Assembly: GCA_026874595.1 (NCBI GenBank)
Contig: CM049314.1
Location: 74,664,300-74,728,299, forward strand
DNA length: 64,000 nt
Source of the DNA: Sipunculus nudus
Taxonomy: Eukaryota; Annelida; Sipuncula; Golfingiida; Sipunculidae
Reading direction: 5' to 3'
Below, one piece after another: positions 21,620 through 32,712 of the stretch (position 1 is the stretch's first letter; each line of letters begins with the position of its first letter). A program made the position numbers and the translations under genes. The notes beneath the pieces were generated by a model. That model was not told the origin of the DNA. It did no database searches and worked only from the letters and a program-made list of their open reading frames with translations.

Positions 21620-22380
21620 ATGTCTGAGGCTAGACATGCCAAATTTCAGACCAATATCTGGAACCATTCCTGAGATATGAGCAATTTTCACGAAAAGCAA
21701 ATATACCGATGAACGCCACGCAAATACAACTGCAGACACTACCAGTTTTGTTTCTGAGATGTAGGTGTTGTGGATCTATGAACACGCACAATTTCAACCC
21801 AATACATTGAAGAACAACTAAGACAAACAGATGGCAATGCACAGATGGACACTACGCAAAAAGTATTGTAGATGGCACCACCAGTTGCAATTATGAAATG
21901 GAGCGATCCAAGATCTGTGGACATGCAAACTTTCAGCACAATACATTGTGCCATTACATTGTGCCATTCCTGAGATATGGGCTGTTATCTAAAAGACACC
22001 CAGATCCGTACTGCACAGAAAGGATTGCTGGTGGTGCCACCTGTCTTTGTTAGGCACAACAACACAGGTGAAGGAACAACTATGCTGGGTTTCAGAAAGA
22101 TTGGTCCAAGGGTCTCAGAGGAGTCCTCTGTAAACTAACGCAGAGTTTTTGTATCACATTTTTTATTTTTCTAGGGGGTACTTACTAGCCCCATAGCTCA
22201 GAGGATATGGGTAACAGAGACCATATTTCAGATTTCCACAGAGACCTTTCATTGACCTCCCTGGATGTAATGTTAGAAGATTCAAGGTCCAGGGGTTACA
22301 ATTTGTGCCCTGTTGACAGTTGACAGCTTCTTTGAAAGTATCAAAAATAGAGAAAAAAATTTGTAAAAATTAGAACAAGG
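21620..22380. repeat. Family C units followed by a partial family B unit
   Basis: Family C-type units contain 'gtagatggcaccaccagttg' (21868) and 'gctggtggtgccacctgtct' (22030). From 22143 a family B fragment continues ('tttttatttttctagggggt', 'atgggtaacagagacc') and ends at the 'acaaggcctacaagcctaat' block at 22375. Confidence 0.65.
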
Positions 22381-22679
22381 CCTACAAGCCTAATGCCAAC
22401 CTGTGCAAAGTTTGGGAGTATGAATGGAGGTTTATTTTTAAAATTTAATATTGATCCTTTTAAGTCCTGCATATCTACCTTAGTCATTATGATTTCAGCA
22501 AAATGGACATTTCAGACCTGCAAGTTTCAGACTAGACATTTTAAAACTAGAACATGGGGAGTCGACATGTGACTATGTGTATCCACAGAAATCAGAGTGG
22601 GACGGGTGAAGTGAGGCATGGATTAAGTGGCAAGGGGAAATAGAGTGAGGTGTTTTGCATATTAGCATGGATGTCTGCA

Positions 22680-23030
22680 GCGTAAATGTGAATGTAGGTG
22701 GTGCCACCTGTCATAAAATTGAGAAAATTGTCAAGGATGTATAAACCTGCAAAATTTCAGGTGGATAAGTCAAACCACTGCTGAGATATGAGTGATATTA
22801 TCCAAAGGCAGATGAACAGATGGATGCTGTGCAAAAATGGTTGCAGGTGGCGCCACCATTTTTAGTGTATGTTATAAAGCTATCAAAGGGCTACATTTGT
22901 GCAAAATTTTAGCCTGATCGGTCAAACGGTTCCAGAGATATGCGGGTTTAGATGCACAAATAGTCGCTGGGCAGCGAGGAAAGGTCAGAGGTCAACCAAA
23001 ATTGAGGGCGCAGCAGTTCACGTGACCTGA
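22680..23030. repeat. Family C units
   Basis: Two units have GTAGGTGGTGCCACCTGTCA (22694) and GCAGGTGGCGCCACCATTTT (22844). They match the 47.2-48.0 kb copies closely in order and content, including 'cagatgaacagatggatgc' and 'aagctatc(a/c)aa(g)gggctaca'. Confidence 0.65.
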
Positions 23031-23142
23031 TGGTAAACCCAATTCTATTAAAATGCAAACCGTTTAATGCAAAAATAAAAAGTTTTTTCAAACAGTTGAA
23101 AGATATAGTTCCAATAATCTGGGAATTCTGCATCTAAACATT

Positions 23143-23196
23143 GTGTCTAGACGTCTAGACGCTGTGTCAAGACGTCTAGACACATTGTCTAGACAC
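23143..23196. repeat. Perfect 14-bp inverted repeat of GTCTAGAC motifs
   Basis: GTGTCTAGACGTCT (23143-23156) and AGACGTCTAGACAC (23170-23183) are exact inverses with a 13-bp loop. A third GTCTAGAC follows at 23187-23194. The inner TCTAGACGTCTAGA is itself a perfect palindrome. It could extrude as a cruciform; the function is unknown. Confidence 0.85.
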
Positions 23197-23299
23197 TCCC
23201 CCAGAGCCAGGTCAGTTGCCATGGTGATGTCTGGACCCCACCTGTTTGTACTGAGTGACCTCTTGACTTGGCTGCTGAAACTCAAATCTGTTTTCAAAT

Positions 23300-24006
23300 A
23301 GAGAAAGCCTTTTTCAATTGGCTACAATGTTCTTTTTAAACTGTATTTAACCAATCTATTCTTATAAAACTCGCAGAACCCTACCATAGAATAAATCTTG
23401 TAAAGTTTAAACCAATCAGCTTAACAGTTTCAACATAAATCAGTGTATAAGCTAGAAGAGTTTAAAATTTCATTTTCGCTTGTAAAAAACACATCAATGT
23501 AGGTGGCGCCACCAATACCTCAAAATAAGATATGACATATGTGACAAACATTGGTATAAAATTTGGTGATTATAGCTCTAGCTGTTTCTGAGATTTTAAT
23601 TTTAGTGTGCTTTTTTGGATAGATGATTTAGTTCAACCTCCTGTAACTCGGCCAAAAATCTCTGAACTGGAACCATTCGAACAAACTTGAGAGAGATTGT
23701 TCCAGGGATCATTTCTTTGAAATATTGGACAATTTGGCTGGACAGTTTCAGAGAAGAAGATTTTTAAAGTTTTTAAGCTTTTTCTCTATAAAATCAAAAT
23801 TAATGCAGATATCTAATAATAAACTACAAGGCACCAAGTTTCATATGTGACTAATTCTTATATGTAATTTGGAGCTGCTAGCTCCAACGGTTTCTGACTT
23901 ACAGCCATGGACGGCGGAAAGCCAGCCCTGGACGGCGGATGGCTGACGGCTGACGAAGGACGGACGACGCTGCGCCATTGCATAAGCTCACAGGTTCGCT
24001 TAAAAG
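23300..24006. repeat. Family A copy
   Basis: Contains the GTAGGTGGCGCCACCAATACC block (23500), 'ctgtaactcggccaaaaatc', 'aacttgagagagattgttcc' and the terminal 'cggacgacgctgcgccattg' and 'cataagctcacagg', which abut a family B unit. Confidence 0.7.
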
Positions 24007-24716
24007 TACAGGTGGCGCCACCAGTTTGCCAGGAAATGATGGAACACTCCATGATCAATATTCATGCAAATAATCATGGTGATCAATGTAGTAGTTATTC
24101 AGATACTTGAGCTTTTGTATCAAATCTTTGATTATTCTGGAGGGTACTTACGAGCTCCATAGCTCTAAGAATATGGGAAACAGAGACCTAATTTCAAGTT
24201 TCCACGAAAATATTCCATGGACCTCTCAGGATTTCAAGTTTGAAGATTCCAGGTCCAGCAGTTACAATTTGTGCCCTGTTGACAGATGACAGCTTCTTTG
24301 AAAGTATCAAAAATAGCAAAAAAAAATTGTAAAAATTAGAAAAAGTACAGGTGGCACCACCAGCTTGCATGAACTGATGGAATACTCCATGATCAATATT
24401 CATGCAAAAAACCAAGGTGATAAATGCGGTTAGTTATTTAGATACTTGAGCTTTTGTATCAAATCTTTGATTATTCTGGAGGATACTTATGAGCTCCAAG
24501 CTCAGAGAATATGGGTAACAGAGAGCTAATTTCAGGTTTCAAAGGAGATTTTTCATGGACCTCTCTGGATGTCAAGTTTGAAGATTCCAGGTCTAGCTGT
24601 TACGATTTGTGCCCTGTTAACGGAGGGCCAGACTACCGGACAGCTGGACAGACGACGGACAAAGGGTGATCACTATAGCTTAGATGACTTTCAGTCAGCT
24701 GAGCTAAAAATGTTGG
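24007..24716. repeat. Two family B units in tandem
   Basis: Units start at 24008 (ACAGGTGGCGCCACCAGTTTG) and 24349 (ACAGGTGGCACCACCAGCTTG). The second ends with 'cggacagctggacagacgac' and the terminal block 'cagtcagctgagctaaaaatg'. Confidence 0.8.
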
Positions 24717-24961
24717 GAGTTGGCCAAGCTATTTATAGATACAAAGCCTTGACCTGTTGCATAATCTGTTTACTGCATACAGAAAAGAAAGTTGATTTTT
24801 TAATAAATAATTGTATTTGAAAATGTAAACGCTACTGCCAATTGGCAATATTATTAATTAACAATGCTTACAAGCCTTATGCTAAGCTATTTACTGATAA
24901 GACCTGTTGATTTGACCTGTTTCCAAATCTGCAACTGCAAAAGTTGGTAGTTGGCCAAGGT
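24717..24961. other. Left flank and target of the BEL element
   Basis: The sequence 'ttggccaaggt' ends at 24961, and the last five bases AAGGT are the target duplication. The right flank after 40219 continues AAGGT then 'acttatagatatgaag'. A paralogous uninterrupted version, 'gttggccaagctatttatag' then 'atacaaag', is present at 24720-24747, showing what the empty site looked like. Confidence 0.75.
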
Positions 24962-26072
24962 TGTAACCCCTTTGCAACAATAAACAAAAAATATGCAGAT
25001 GTCTCCACTGAAGCTTTAATCATTCTTCCGATACATCAGCTTTTAGATCGACTACATCAGCTGTTTGAATGACCTCAGCTATGTGATAACTGAAACAATG
25101 GAGATATTATTAAGAATTTCTCCCTTTACTTCACACATATAAACATTTGAAACAAGTTCACATGTATACTATAGACTAAATGACATAAATCAGTTTAAAG
25201 TTTACTTCTCTGGAAAATACAGGTCTATTATTCATTTACTTCAAAGAAATCCTTGAGTGTGGCATAAGTATATATGTAGAGGGGAAATACTGTGTATGAA
25301 AACAGTTTAATCTAATTTACATCTAATATAACATGGTGAGAATGATCAAGAAATCTGCACATAACTGTAACAAATACCCAGATAAGTATTACCCTGATCA
25401 AGAACTTAAACTTGTCATAAATAGACCCACAGATATTCTGAATGTACTTGTAACCAGTAATTCATTAACATTCTTCAGTGATATGTTAATTATATGCAAC
25501 CATTATGACGTCAGATATTGCCTTTGTTTACTCTCAGATATAGTCTAGACATGGATTATACATGGGTAAAAACACCCCGCGGATTATACATGGAGAATAA
25601 ACTTTCAGGCATAAACATCACGTCTCATCGTTATGCGAGCCGAATTTACGTTCTCAAATGTAACAACATTTACCATTAAAGTCGATTGCAGTACCCTGGT
25701 CTTACTACCCTAAATACAGATTCATGAAACTGCTAAATGCCGCTGAGAAATGTGATGACGCAATATATATTTAGCCTTTAACGTCCACTGGCATACAACT
25801 GATCCTGAATGACAGCCCGTAATAACAAGATCTACTAATGCAACAATGCTATAATTTACTCTTACCATGTGCGCCACGTCGGCTTGGGGCTTTAAACACG
25901 ACAAATTCCATGACGAAATGATAACATCGAAAACAACACAGCATACGGCCATAAATCAAACGGGAAACAGTTCTCTAGTGCCGGGAGGTAAATAAGCCTC
26001 ACTGAGTTACCATAAAGAATAGAACCACATGCGTTATGCATGAAAACACATCCAACTATCATGACCGTTACA
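24962..26072 (-). repeat. BEL 3' LTR (left)
   Basis: This 1111-bp uninterrupted LTR matches 31223-32113 plus 40000-40219 in order, with about 27 substitutions and no net length difference. In plus orientation it begins TGTAACCCCTTTGC and ends GACCGTTACA. Immediately beyond it, on the element strand, lies purine-rich GGTAGGAG (26073-26080 reversed), a plausible polypurine tract. Confidence 0.95.
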
Positions 26073-26233
26073 CTCCTACCAATCACATATGGTGTACATC
26101 AACCACCTACCACTATGTGATTCAATCTAAATTTACATAAGAGAAATCTAATATAAAATGATATTGAGAACATTAATTCCCGCAAGTAGCTGCAAAACAT
26201 ACAAAGTTCACTGTTAGGAATTCTAAGACACAA

Positions 26234-26933
26234 TTAGTCCTCTAGCAAAAGCACCAATTTCTGCACTGGTCGTTCGTAAACTGTTGGCTGACCTACACGC
26301 TTTCCCGCCTTGTCTAACTTAGATGGTAGCATTACCTTGACCTTCCTAACAAAACTGTCATCACTGGGCATGGTTTCTTTAAATTTTGCAAGTGGCCATT
26401 TGTTTCTAGGGAGTTCTTCTTCCTTTATAAGGACAATGTCGCCAACCTTTAAATTCCGTTGTCCCTTATGCCACTTGGAGCCGAGCTGAATGTTATGTAA
26501 GTACTCCTTCCGCCATCTGGACCAGAATTGTTCGCACAAGTATTGAACCCTGCGCCAGCGTTTCTTGATGTACAAGTCTGGTCTCACAAAGTTTCCTGGT
26601 GGAGGTAAAGCTGCCTTCGACTTCATCAGCAAAACGTGGTTGGGAGTCAATGGCTCGATTGACAACGGATCATCCAGTGTATCTGTCGTAAGTGGCCTAC
26701 TATTGACGATTGACATGACCTCATACAACATTGTATGAAGCGCAAAAGTGTCTAGACGGCAAGAGGCTTCGTTCAATAGAGTCGTTGAAATACTCCTAAC
26801 CGTCCGTATTTGGCGTTCCCATATGCCACCAAAGTGGCTAGCATGGGGTGGATTGAAATGAAATGCACACTGCTCACCCGCCATTTAATCTTGGATTCTT
26901 GAAATGTTGAGCTCTTTCAAAGCTTCTCTCAGT
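26234..26933 (-). pseudogene. BEL integrase C-terminal half and pol end
   Basis: The block FNPPHASHFGGIWERQIRT carries the third catalytic acidic residue (Glu in WER). Conserved BEL C-terminal sequence follows: NSRPLT, PLTPNHVLLMKS, FWSRWRKEYL and the tail-like VGDIVLIKEE block. The product ends at 26234, 160 bp before the LTR. An in-frame TAA just ahead of the Met at 26884 and a one-base insertion in a T run near 26950 separate it from the catalytic core. The last ~215 residues are otherwise intact. Confidence 0.85.
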
Positions 26934-27305
26934 TCATTTGCTGCCCCTATAAAAATTTGAGCCCTGATCCGAATGAAGTGTGGACACGGGACATCTCAAG
27001 GCTATGAAGCATCTTAAGCTGTTTATCAAACAGTCCGTGGACATGTCATCAAGCACCTCTAAATGAATAGCTCTGGAACACTTACATGTAAATATCAAAC
27101 CGTAACGCTTGTGTTCCTTTCTTCCTTCTTTGACCAAAACTGGACCAAAACAATTTATTCCAGTGTGGGTAAATGGAGCTGTTGCTTCAATTCTTTCACT
27201 AGGAAGATCTGCCATGCATTGTACTTCCAAAGGACGACGTTTCCTACGACAGTCTACACACCTGAATTTAAAACTTGTGATTGTCCTTGTACCACCAAAA
27301 TCCAT
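26934..27305 (-). pseudogene. BEL integrase zinc domain and catalytic core
   Basis: CVDCRR supplies the CxxC pair of the zinc domain; its His pair lies at the end of the preceding frame. The core has GINCFGP where family members have Asp in place of this Asn (codon AAT at 27153-27155), so the first of the three catalytic acids is lost. The second is present in LHSDQGSNF. A frameshift around 27300 separates this part from the preceding RNase H frame. It cannot be an active integrase. Confidence 0.85.
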
Positions 27306-28824
27306 TGGATCTCAGTGCATTCAGCGTTAAGCCTCTTCCACTGTGATTCATCTTTTTGTGATAGTGCGCAATGATCAGGTTTGTTACATGGGCATTCTTT
27401 GGAAGTATCACAGGGTGGTTTACCTCAAAAGCAGAGCTGGCCTTTCTAAGTCTCCCACCAACTCTCATCACACCGTTAGCCATGATAGGGTCTAGGTTAT
27501 ACAAACGATGCCGTCTATGAATGTTCGAACGTTTCAGCAATGATAGTTCTTCTCTGAATTCTGCTGCCTGGAGTAGTTTGATAATTAACTTCTGCGCCTT
27601 TAGTCTTTCCTCCACAGTACCAATACAGGAATCTTTTGCACCTGAAGCTCTACGAATTAACCGTCCAAAGACCTTAAGCGCAAGCTTCCAACTCGAGAAC
27701 CTTTCAACCTTGGATAAAAGTGAGCTTCTTGGTTCAACCTTGCCCGCGAAACATGTGCGCACTTTAACCTCTGGGTCTCCTAAATCTAATTCCACTCTAG
27801 GTTCCTCAAAAAACCTTAACTCTGGCTCACGCAAAAACGAAGGTCCACTGTACCAGCAAGATTCAATAAGTTCAGGGATCATTCGACCTCGGGATGCGAT
27901 GTCCGCTGGATTAAACGCTGACGGAACAAAGTGCCACAGTGTTACTTCTGACCGTGATCGTATGGCCTCGACTCTATTAGCAACGAAGGCGTGGAATTTC
28001 CAGCTCTCATTTTGAATATAACTCAAGACTACCTTTGAGTCTGTCAAGAAATGCTCCACAAGATTTGCGTATTGAAGTTCTTCCTTCCGCATCACGCTTA
28101 TCTTTGCTGCTACAGTAGCAGCTGTCAGTTCCAATCTAGGGATCGTAACGACTCTAGTAGGAGCAACACGTGCCTTGCCAAAAACTAGTGAACAAGTTAC
28201 ACCCTGCTTGGTAACGTTTCTGAGATACGAACATGTCCCATATCCAACAACACTGGCATCTGAGAAGTGATGCAACTCTACTGCTAATACCTCTTCCACT
28301 GGGCTAGTGGAAAACCATCTTGGAATCTGCACACTACGTAGGTTCTGTAAGCCCGATTTCCAAAGTTCCCACTGAGGTTGTAGGTCACTAGGCAATGACT
28401 CATCCCAATTAACTCCTCTCCTGCACATTTCCTGTAACACTCTTTTCCCTGAAAGAGTGAATGGAGCGACAAAACCAAGAGGGTCATAAAGGGATCCTAC
28501 CACTGACAATATTCCTCTTCTGGTAGGAACAGTATCTTGCAGCAAAACTGAGAAAATGAAAGTATCTGAGTTCAAACACCACTCTAAACCGAGAGCTCTT
28601 TCTATTGGCGTATCACCAAAGTTTAAACTCTTGACCATTGCCCTTTCTGAGGGTTCAATGCTCGATATGAGTTCCTGGGAGTTTGACACAAACTTATGCA
28701 AACGCAGCCCACCTCTTTCACAAATCCTTTGGGCTTCACGGACCAATTGCACACCTTCTTCAACTGTTGACACACTTGTCAACCCGTCGTCAACGTAGAA
28801 ATCACACTGAAGAAACTTTGCAGC
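27268..28824 (-). pseudogene. BEL reverse transcriptase end, RNase H, integrase start
   Basis: The frame opens with the catalytic YVDD box (28786-28797, DFYVDDGLTS). The region after the RT follows (LYDPLGFVAPFTLSGK) and then RNase H-like blocks: FSDASVVGYG, IPRLELTAA, TDSKVVLSYIQN and NPADIASRG. The last ~50 residues are the start of integrase (HYHKKMNHSGRG, ALRSNGFW). This is about 510 residues of continuous frame, in phase with the RT frame upstream but separated from it by one TAG at 28825-28827. Confidence 0.9.
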
Positions 28825-29433
28825 CTATGGATATTCTTTCTCGTACCTCTTGGCTATGAACTTTAGCCCGTATATTGTGCAAGCTGGGCTTAAAGCTGCA
28901 CCGAACAGATGAACCATCATATGATACTCTTGAGGGTCCTTGGAAAGGTCCCCATCCTCCCACCATAAGAACCGCAGCAGGTCATGATGTTCAGGTCGAA
29001 CTCTAAATTGGTGGAACATCCTTTCGATATCTCCAATAAGGGCTATAGGATGTTTCCTGAATCTGCACAAGACACCAAGCAAGTTATTGTTCAACTCTGG
29101 TCCTTTACACAAACAATCATTTAGGGATGTCCCCTTGTATTTGGCAGAACAATCGAACACCACTCTAATCTTATCAGGCTTGCGAGGTTGATAAACACCA
29201 TGGTGAGGAACATTGTTTGTACGACCTGGTGGGCCTTCATAGGACACTTTCTCTGCCTCACCCTTTCCAATAATGTCTGCCATAAAGGCTTTGTAGTCTG
29301 CAGCGTATCTTGAATCCCCTTTAAGTTTACGCTTTAGATGTTCCAGTCGAACTAAAGCTAGACTCTTGTTGTTTGGCATCATCAAAGTCTCCGACGGGCA
29401 TTTCGATGTGCCCATTATCGTCTTGCTTGGCAT
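28825..29433 (-). pseudogene. BEL reverse transcriptase N-terminal part
   Basis: The conserved BEL/Pao blocks are NNKSLALVRLEHLKRKL, HHGVYQPRKPDKIRVVFDCS, LNDCLCKGPELNNNLLGVL, IGDIERMFHQFRV and FGAALSPACTIYGL. The frame stops at TAG 28825-28827 shortly before YVDD. The beginning of the pol frame is shifted upstream of about 29380, and the gag-to-RT interval is too short to hold a protease. Confidence 0.88.
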
Positions 29434-29577
29434 ATTTGCTCATCAATTGGACAAATAAAATGTCTTGCTGAGAGACCTGTCCTTATTTTCTGACTTCATA
29501 AGAAAGGGCGAACATATTGGGTTACATGCAACACGTGTTTCACCTGTCAGAAAGTCCACAAAGGACTGGAAGCTGGG
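29434..29577 (-). other. Deletion junction replacing zinc-knuckle/protease region
   Basis: Only about 145 bp separate the DUF1759-type gag region from RT. BEL/Pao elements normally have nucleocapsid zinc knuckles and an aspartic protease here. Neither is detectable in any frame, and multiple stops are present. I infer an internal deletion of more than 1 kb. Confidence 0.65.
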
Positions 29578-30064
29578 CTACAATGCTGTATCTTTCAGTT
29601 CATCAACAACAACTCGATTCCATTTTCTGACAACCCATTCCGGTAATTTCTCAAGAATTTTACGGTTTTCTTCACAATCATTTAGAATCTCCAGGCCTGG
29701 TACACTGGGAATTGCACTTGCAGTTGACATGAGAAAATCACAGAAGTCCCTCAATTGATAAACATCTTTAGGTCCTATCTTAGGCCATCTTGCTATTTTA
29801 TCACGGAATGCCTGTTTCACAAGGAACCGATCCCCATATCTTTCATCAAGCACTCGCCACGCATCCTGGTACGCGCTTTCCGTATCTCTGTAGAAATAGC
29901 CTTTCACCGCTCGCTTTGCTTGGCCAGCCAAATATTCCTTTAAATTCACTGGAACTAAGGCCTTTGCCTTCTACAAAGGTTGAAAATGTCAGTTTCCACT
30001 CAATATACTTCAGAGGGTCTCCTGTGAACACTGATGGTTTTGGCAGTGGTAGTCTACTCGCCAC
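29578..30064 (-). pseudogene. BEL gag-like region (DUF1759-type)
   Basis: LPLPKPSVFTGDPLKYIEW then FxxxF-type sequence, followed in another frame by YLAGQAKRAVKGYF, AWRVLDERYGDRFLVKQAF and LRDFCDFL, matches the DUF1759 capsid-like region of BEL/Pao polyproteins. The two halves are in different frames, with the shift near 29950-29965. The second half ends at a TAG by 29578. Confidence 0.8.
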
Positions 30065-30944
30065 AATAGATTAGTTTAGTAATTTTGCGAGGACAGCAAC
30101 ATCGTTCCCAGCAGACTGGTTCAAAACTTGCCACCAAAGGATTCAATGCACTAGGACCCTGCTGAGGGCCTAAGACAAGTGATTCAGTCTCATACACAGA
30201 AGTCACTTCTTCATAAACCTTTGACTTTGCTTTGGCTGCCTTTACCTCTGTGCTTGCTTGAAGCATTTCTAGCTTCATCCGCTCCTTTTCCATTTTCAAC
30301 TGCATGTCAAGCAACTTTGTTTTCTGTGTCTGCTCTTCTTTTAAGGCTCTCTCTCTTTCTAATTTCTCGGCCAATTCTGCATCGGCCTTCGCTTTCAAGG
30401 AGTTCAGCGACTCACCGGACCTTGTAGATTTGGCATATGATGCGATAGAACTTTCACCAAACACAGAAGGATGTGCCCTTTTCATGTCTCTTGTAAGGGC
30501 CTTTTCTCTGTCAACATCAAAATCTTCTGGCTGTTCTAACCTTAATACAAGAAGCCTCTCCTTTAGATCATTCGTAATGGTAACACAATAATCAACCTTT
30601 GCTACAAGGTCTTTTGACGGAGTACAAAGTTTCTTGACACTGTTGTAGATGTTCACAACATCTTCAGAGCGTTTATTCAAATCTGAACTAAGTTCATTAA
30701 GTTCATGCAATGATCGTAGAGTTAACAAAGTTTTGCCAATCTTTGAAGCGCACTGCCGCTACCTATCATATGCATTATTCAACTTAGTCGTCATGCCTGA
30801 AATCTCATCTTCAAGATTCTGTTTCGCCTTTTCTGTTAACTTTCTGTAACGTGAACCTCGACGAACATCAGTTTCAGGATTCGAGACAGTTTGTGACTGT
30901 GACAACTGTATCTCTTTATCCATATCAGTACCTCGAGCTGACAT
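30054..30944 (-). pseudogene. BEL gag N-terminal coiled-coil region
   Basis: The probable start is the Met at 30944 (MSARGTDMDKEIQLSQSQ), 278 bp inside the LTR. A TAG at 30759-30761 interrupts; the same frame then continues to 30054. It contains a long charged helix-rich segment (AELAEKLERERALKEEQ, then KLLDMQLKMEKERMKLEMLQ) that should form a coiled coil. This arrangement is usual upstream of DUF1759 in metazoan BEL elements. The frame is lost close to 30.06-30.13 kb. Confidence 0.75.
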
Positions 30945-31222
30945 TTTCAGTTCATAAATATGGCTAACACTGAAGATGATAATGCATTGCACAAGATATA
31001 AGCTCTAATATTGACTAAAACAACATCTGATGAGCGACATCTGGTGGCCTTCTCCCACATCAATGTATATAAGTCACTAACAAGTGTCTATGCCAAGGTT
31101 GTATACATGAACTGACTGTTCATGCTAATTAAGACGAGTTATTAGACTTCAGTTATCAGTCCGTCAACTTAGGTGCTCATTCACGTATATAATGTCACTT
31201 GCACCGGCGATAATGTTATCAC
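30945..31222 (-). promoter_or_regulatory. BEL 5' leader
   Basis: Non-coding sequence between the 5' LTR and the first gag Met. The element-strand sequence next to the LTR reads GTGATAACATTATCGCCGG. I do not see a TGG-initial tRNA complement, so the primer binding site is not assigned. Confidence 0.5.
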
Positions 31223-32113
31223 TGTAACCCCTTTGCAACAATAAACAATAAATATGCAGATGTCTCCACTGAAGCTTTAATCATTCTTCCGATACATCAG
31301 CTTTTACATCGACTACATCAGCTGTTTGAATGACCTCAGCTACGTGATAACTGAAACAATGGAGATATTATTAAGAATTTCTCCCTTTACTTCACACATA
31401 TAAACATTTGAAACAAGTTCACATGTATACTATAGACTAAATGACATAAATCAGTTTAAAGTTTACTCCTCTGGAAAATACAGGTCTATTATTCATTTAC
31501 TTCAAAGAAATCCTTGAGTGTGGCATAAGTATATATGTAGAGGGGAAATACTGTGTATGAAAACAGTTAAATCTAATTTACATCTAATATAACATGCTGA
31601 GAATGATCAAGAAATCTGCACATAACTGTAACAAATACCCAGATAAGTATTACCCTGATCAAGAACTTAAACTTGTCATAAATAGACCCACAGATATTCT
31701 GAATGTACTTGTAACCAGTAATTCATTAACATTCTTCAGTGATAAGTTAATTATATGCAACAATCATGACGTCAGATACTGCCTTTGTTTACTCTCAGAC
31801 ATAGTCTAGACATGGATTATACATGGGTAAAAACACCCCGCGGATTATACACGAAGAATAAACTTTCAGGCATAAACATCACGTCTCATCGTTATGCGAG
31901 CCGAATTTACGTTCTCAAATGTAACAACATTTACCATTAAAGTCGATTGCAGTACCCTGGGCTTGCTACCCTAAATACAGATTCACGAAACTGCTAAATG
32001 CCGCTGAGAAATGTGATGACGCAATATATATTTAGCCTTTAACGTCCACTGGCATATAACTGATCCTGAATGACAGCCCGTAATAACAAGATCTACTGAT
32101 GCAACAATGCTAT
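31223..32113 (-). repeat. BEL 5' LTR, proximal 891 bp
   Basis: Matches 24962-25853 and breaks off at 'aacaatgctat' (32113). The remaining 220 bp resume at 40000. 891 + 220 = 1111 bp, exactly the length of the uninterrupted LTR. Confidence 0.95.
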
Positions 32114-32321
32114 TTATGGGTCTGCCTTTTTAGTTTTAGCATGTGGCTGAGGGAGATAGGCAGGGCAATAAAGGCTCTAGCTCAGTTTGCATTCGCATTC
32201 ACTCAGTAAAACAACACTCCCGTCTTGTGGGAAAAATTTTGGACCGCCTCTTGGCTGTCCCCAAAGACCTTTTATTCTGATACCAAAAGAAGAATGCAAA
32301 GATGGGGAAACCAAAACGGCC
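32114..32321 (-). repeat. Split direct repeat B2 (outer)
   Basis: This 208-bp repeat appears identical to 32993-33200, beginning TTATGGGTCTGCC and ending CAAAACGGCC. It forms the 3' outer terminus of the element. Confidence 0.9.
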
Positions 32322-32712
32322 CCATCAAACAACATCAACAAATATATAGTAAGCCATTACATTTTGAACCATCATGTCATAGCAATGTCCTCTATATGAG
32401 GCTCATACGAGTCCATAGAAATGTATGCAAGACTGTTTTACCATTGTGAATAAAATGCGCCTCAAAATTGTCCTCTTATTTTTGGCATTGTTGTTAAAAG
32501 TCCATACATATATGCCTATCATTTCTTGTGGCAGTTTAAATGTTAGCACTTCGCCATGCGTCACTCGACATATACAGCCCGCTAGACAGCAAGTACCAGA
32601 ATAGAAGACCTTATACCTGACATGCACTGTATCACCTTCTGTACCAGAAAAACCGTTAACCAACTGTAACCAATTACCACAGCTCTGGAGGATAGCAGGG
32701 GATGGAGGTGGG
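32322..32712. other. Spacer between A2 and B2
   Basis: About 390 bp of non-repeated sequence with no supported ORF. Because of this spacer, B1 and A2 are contiguous but A2 and B2 are not. Confidence 0.6.

Noticed and set aside
25333-25548. 71-codon ORF present in both BEL LTRs (also 31594-31809)
   Set aside because: Antisense to the element and inside the LTR; both copies are open, but about 2% divergence is too little to test constraint, and no domain is recognisable.
30179-30849. Plus-strand Ser/Phe/Leu-rich ORFs
   Set aside because: Antisense shadows of the BEL gag coiled-coil coding sequence.
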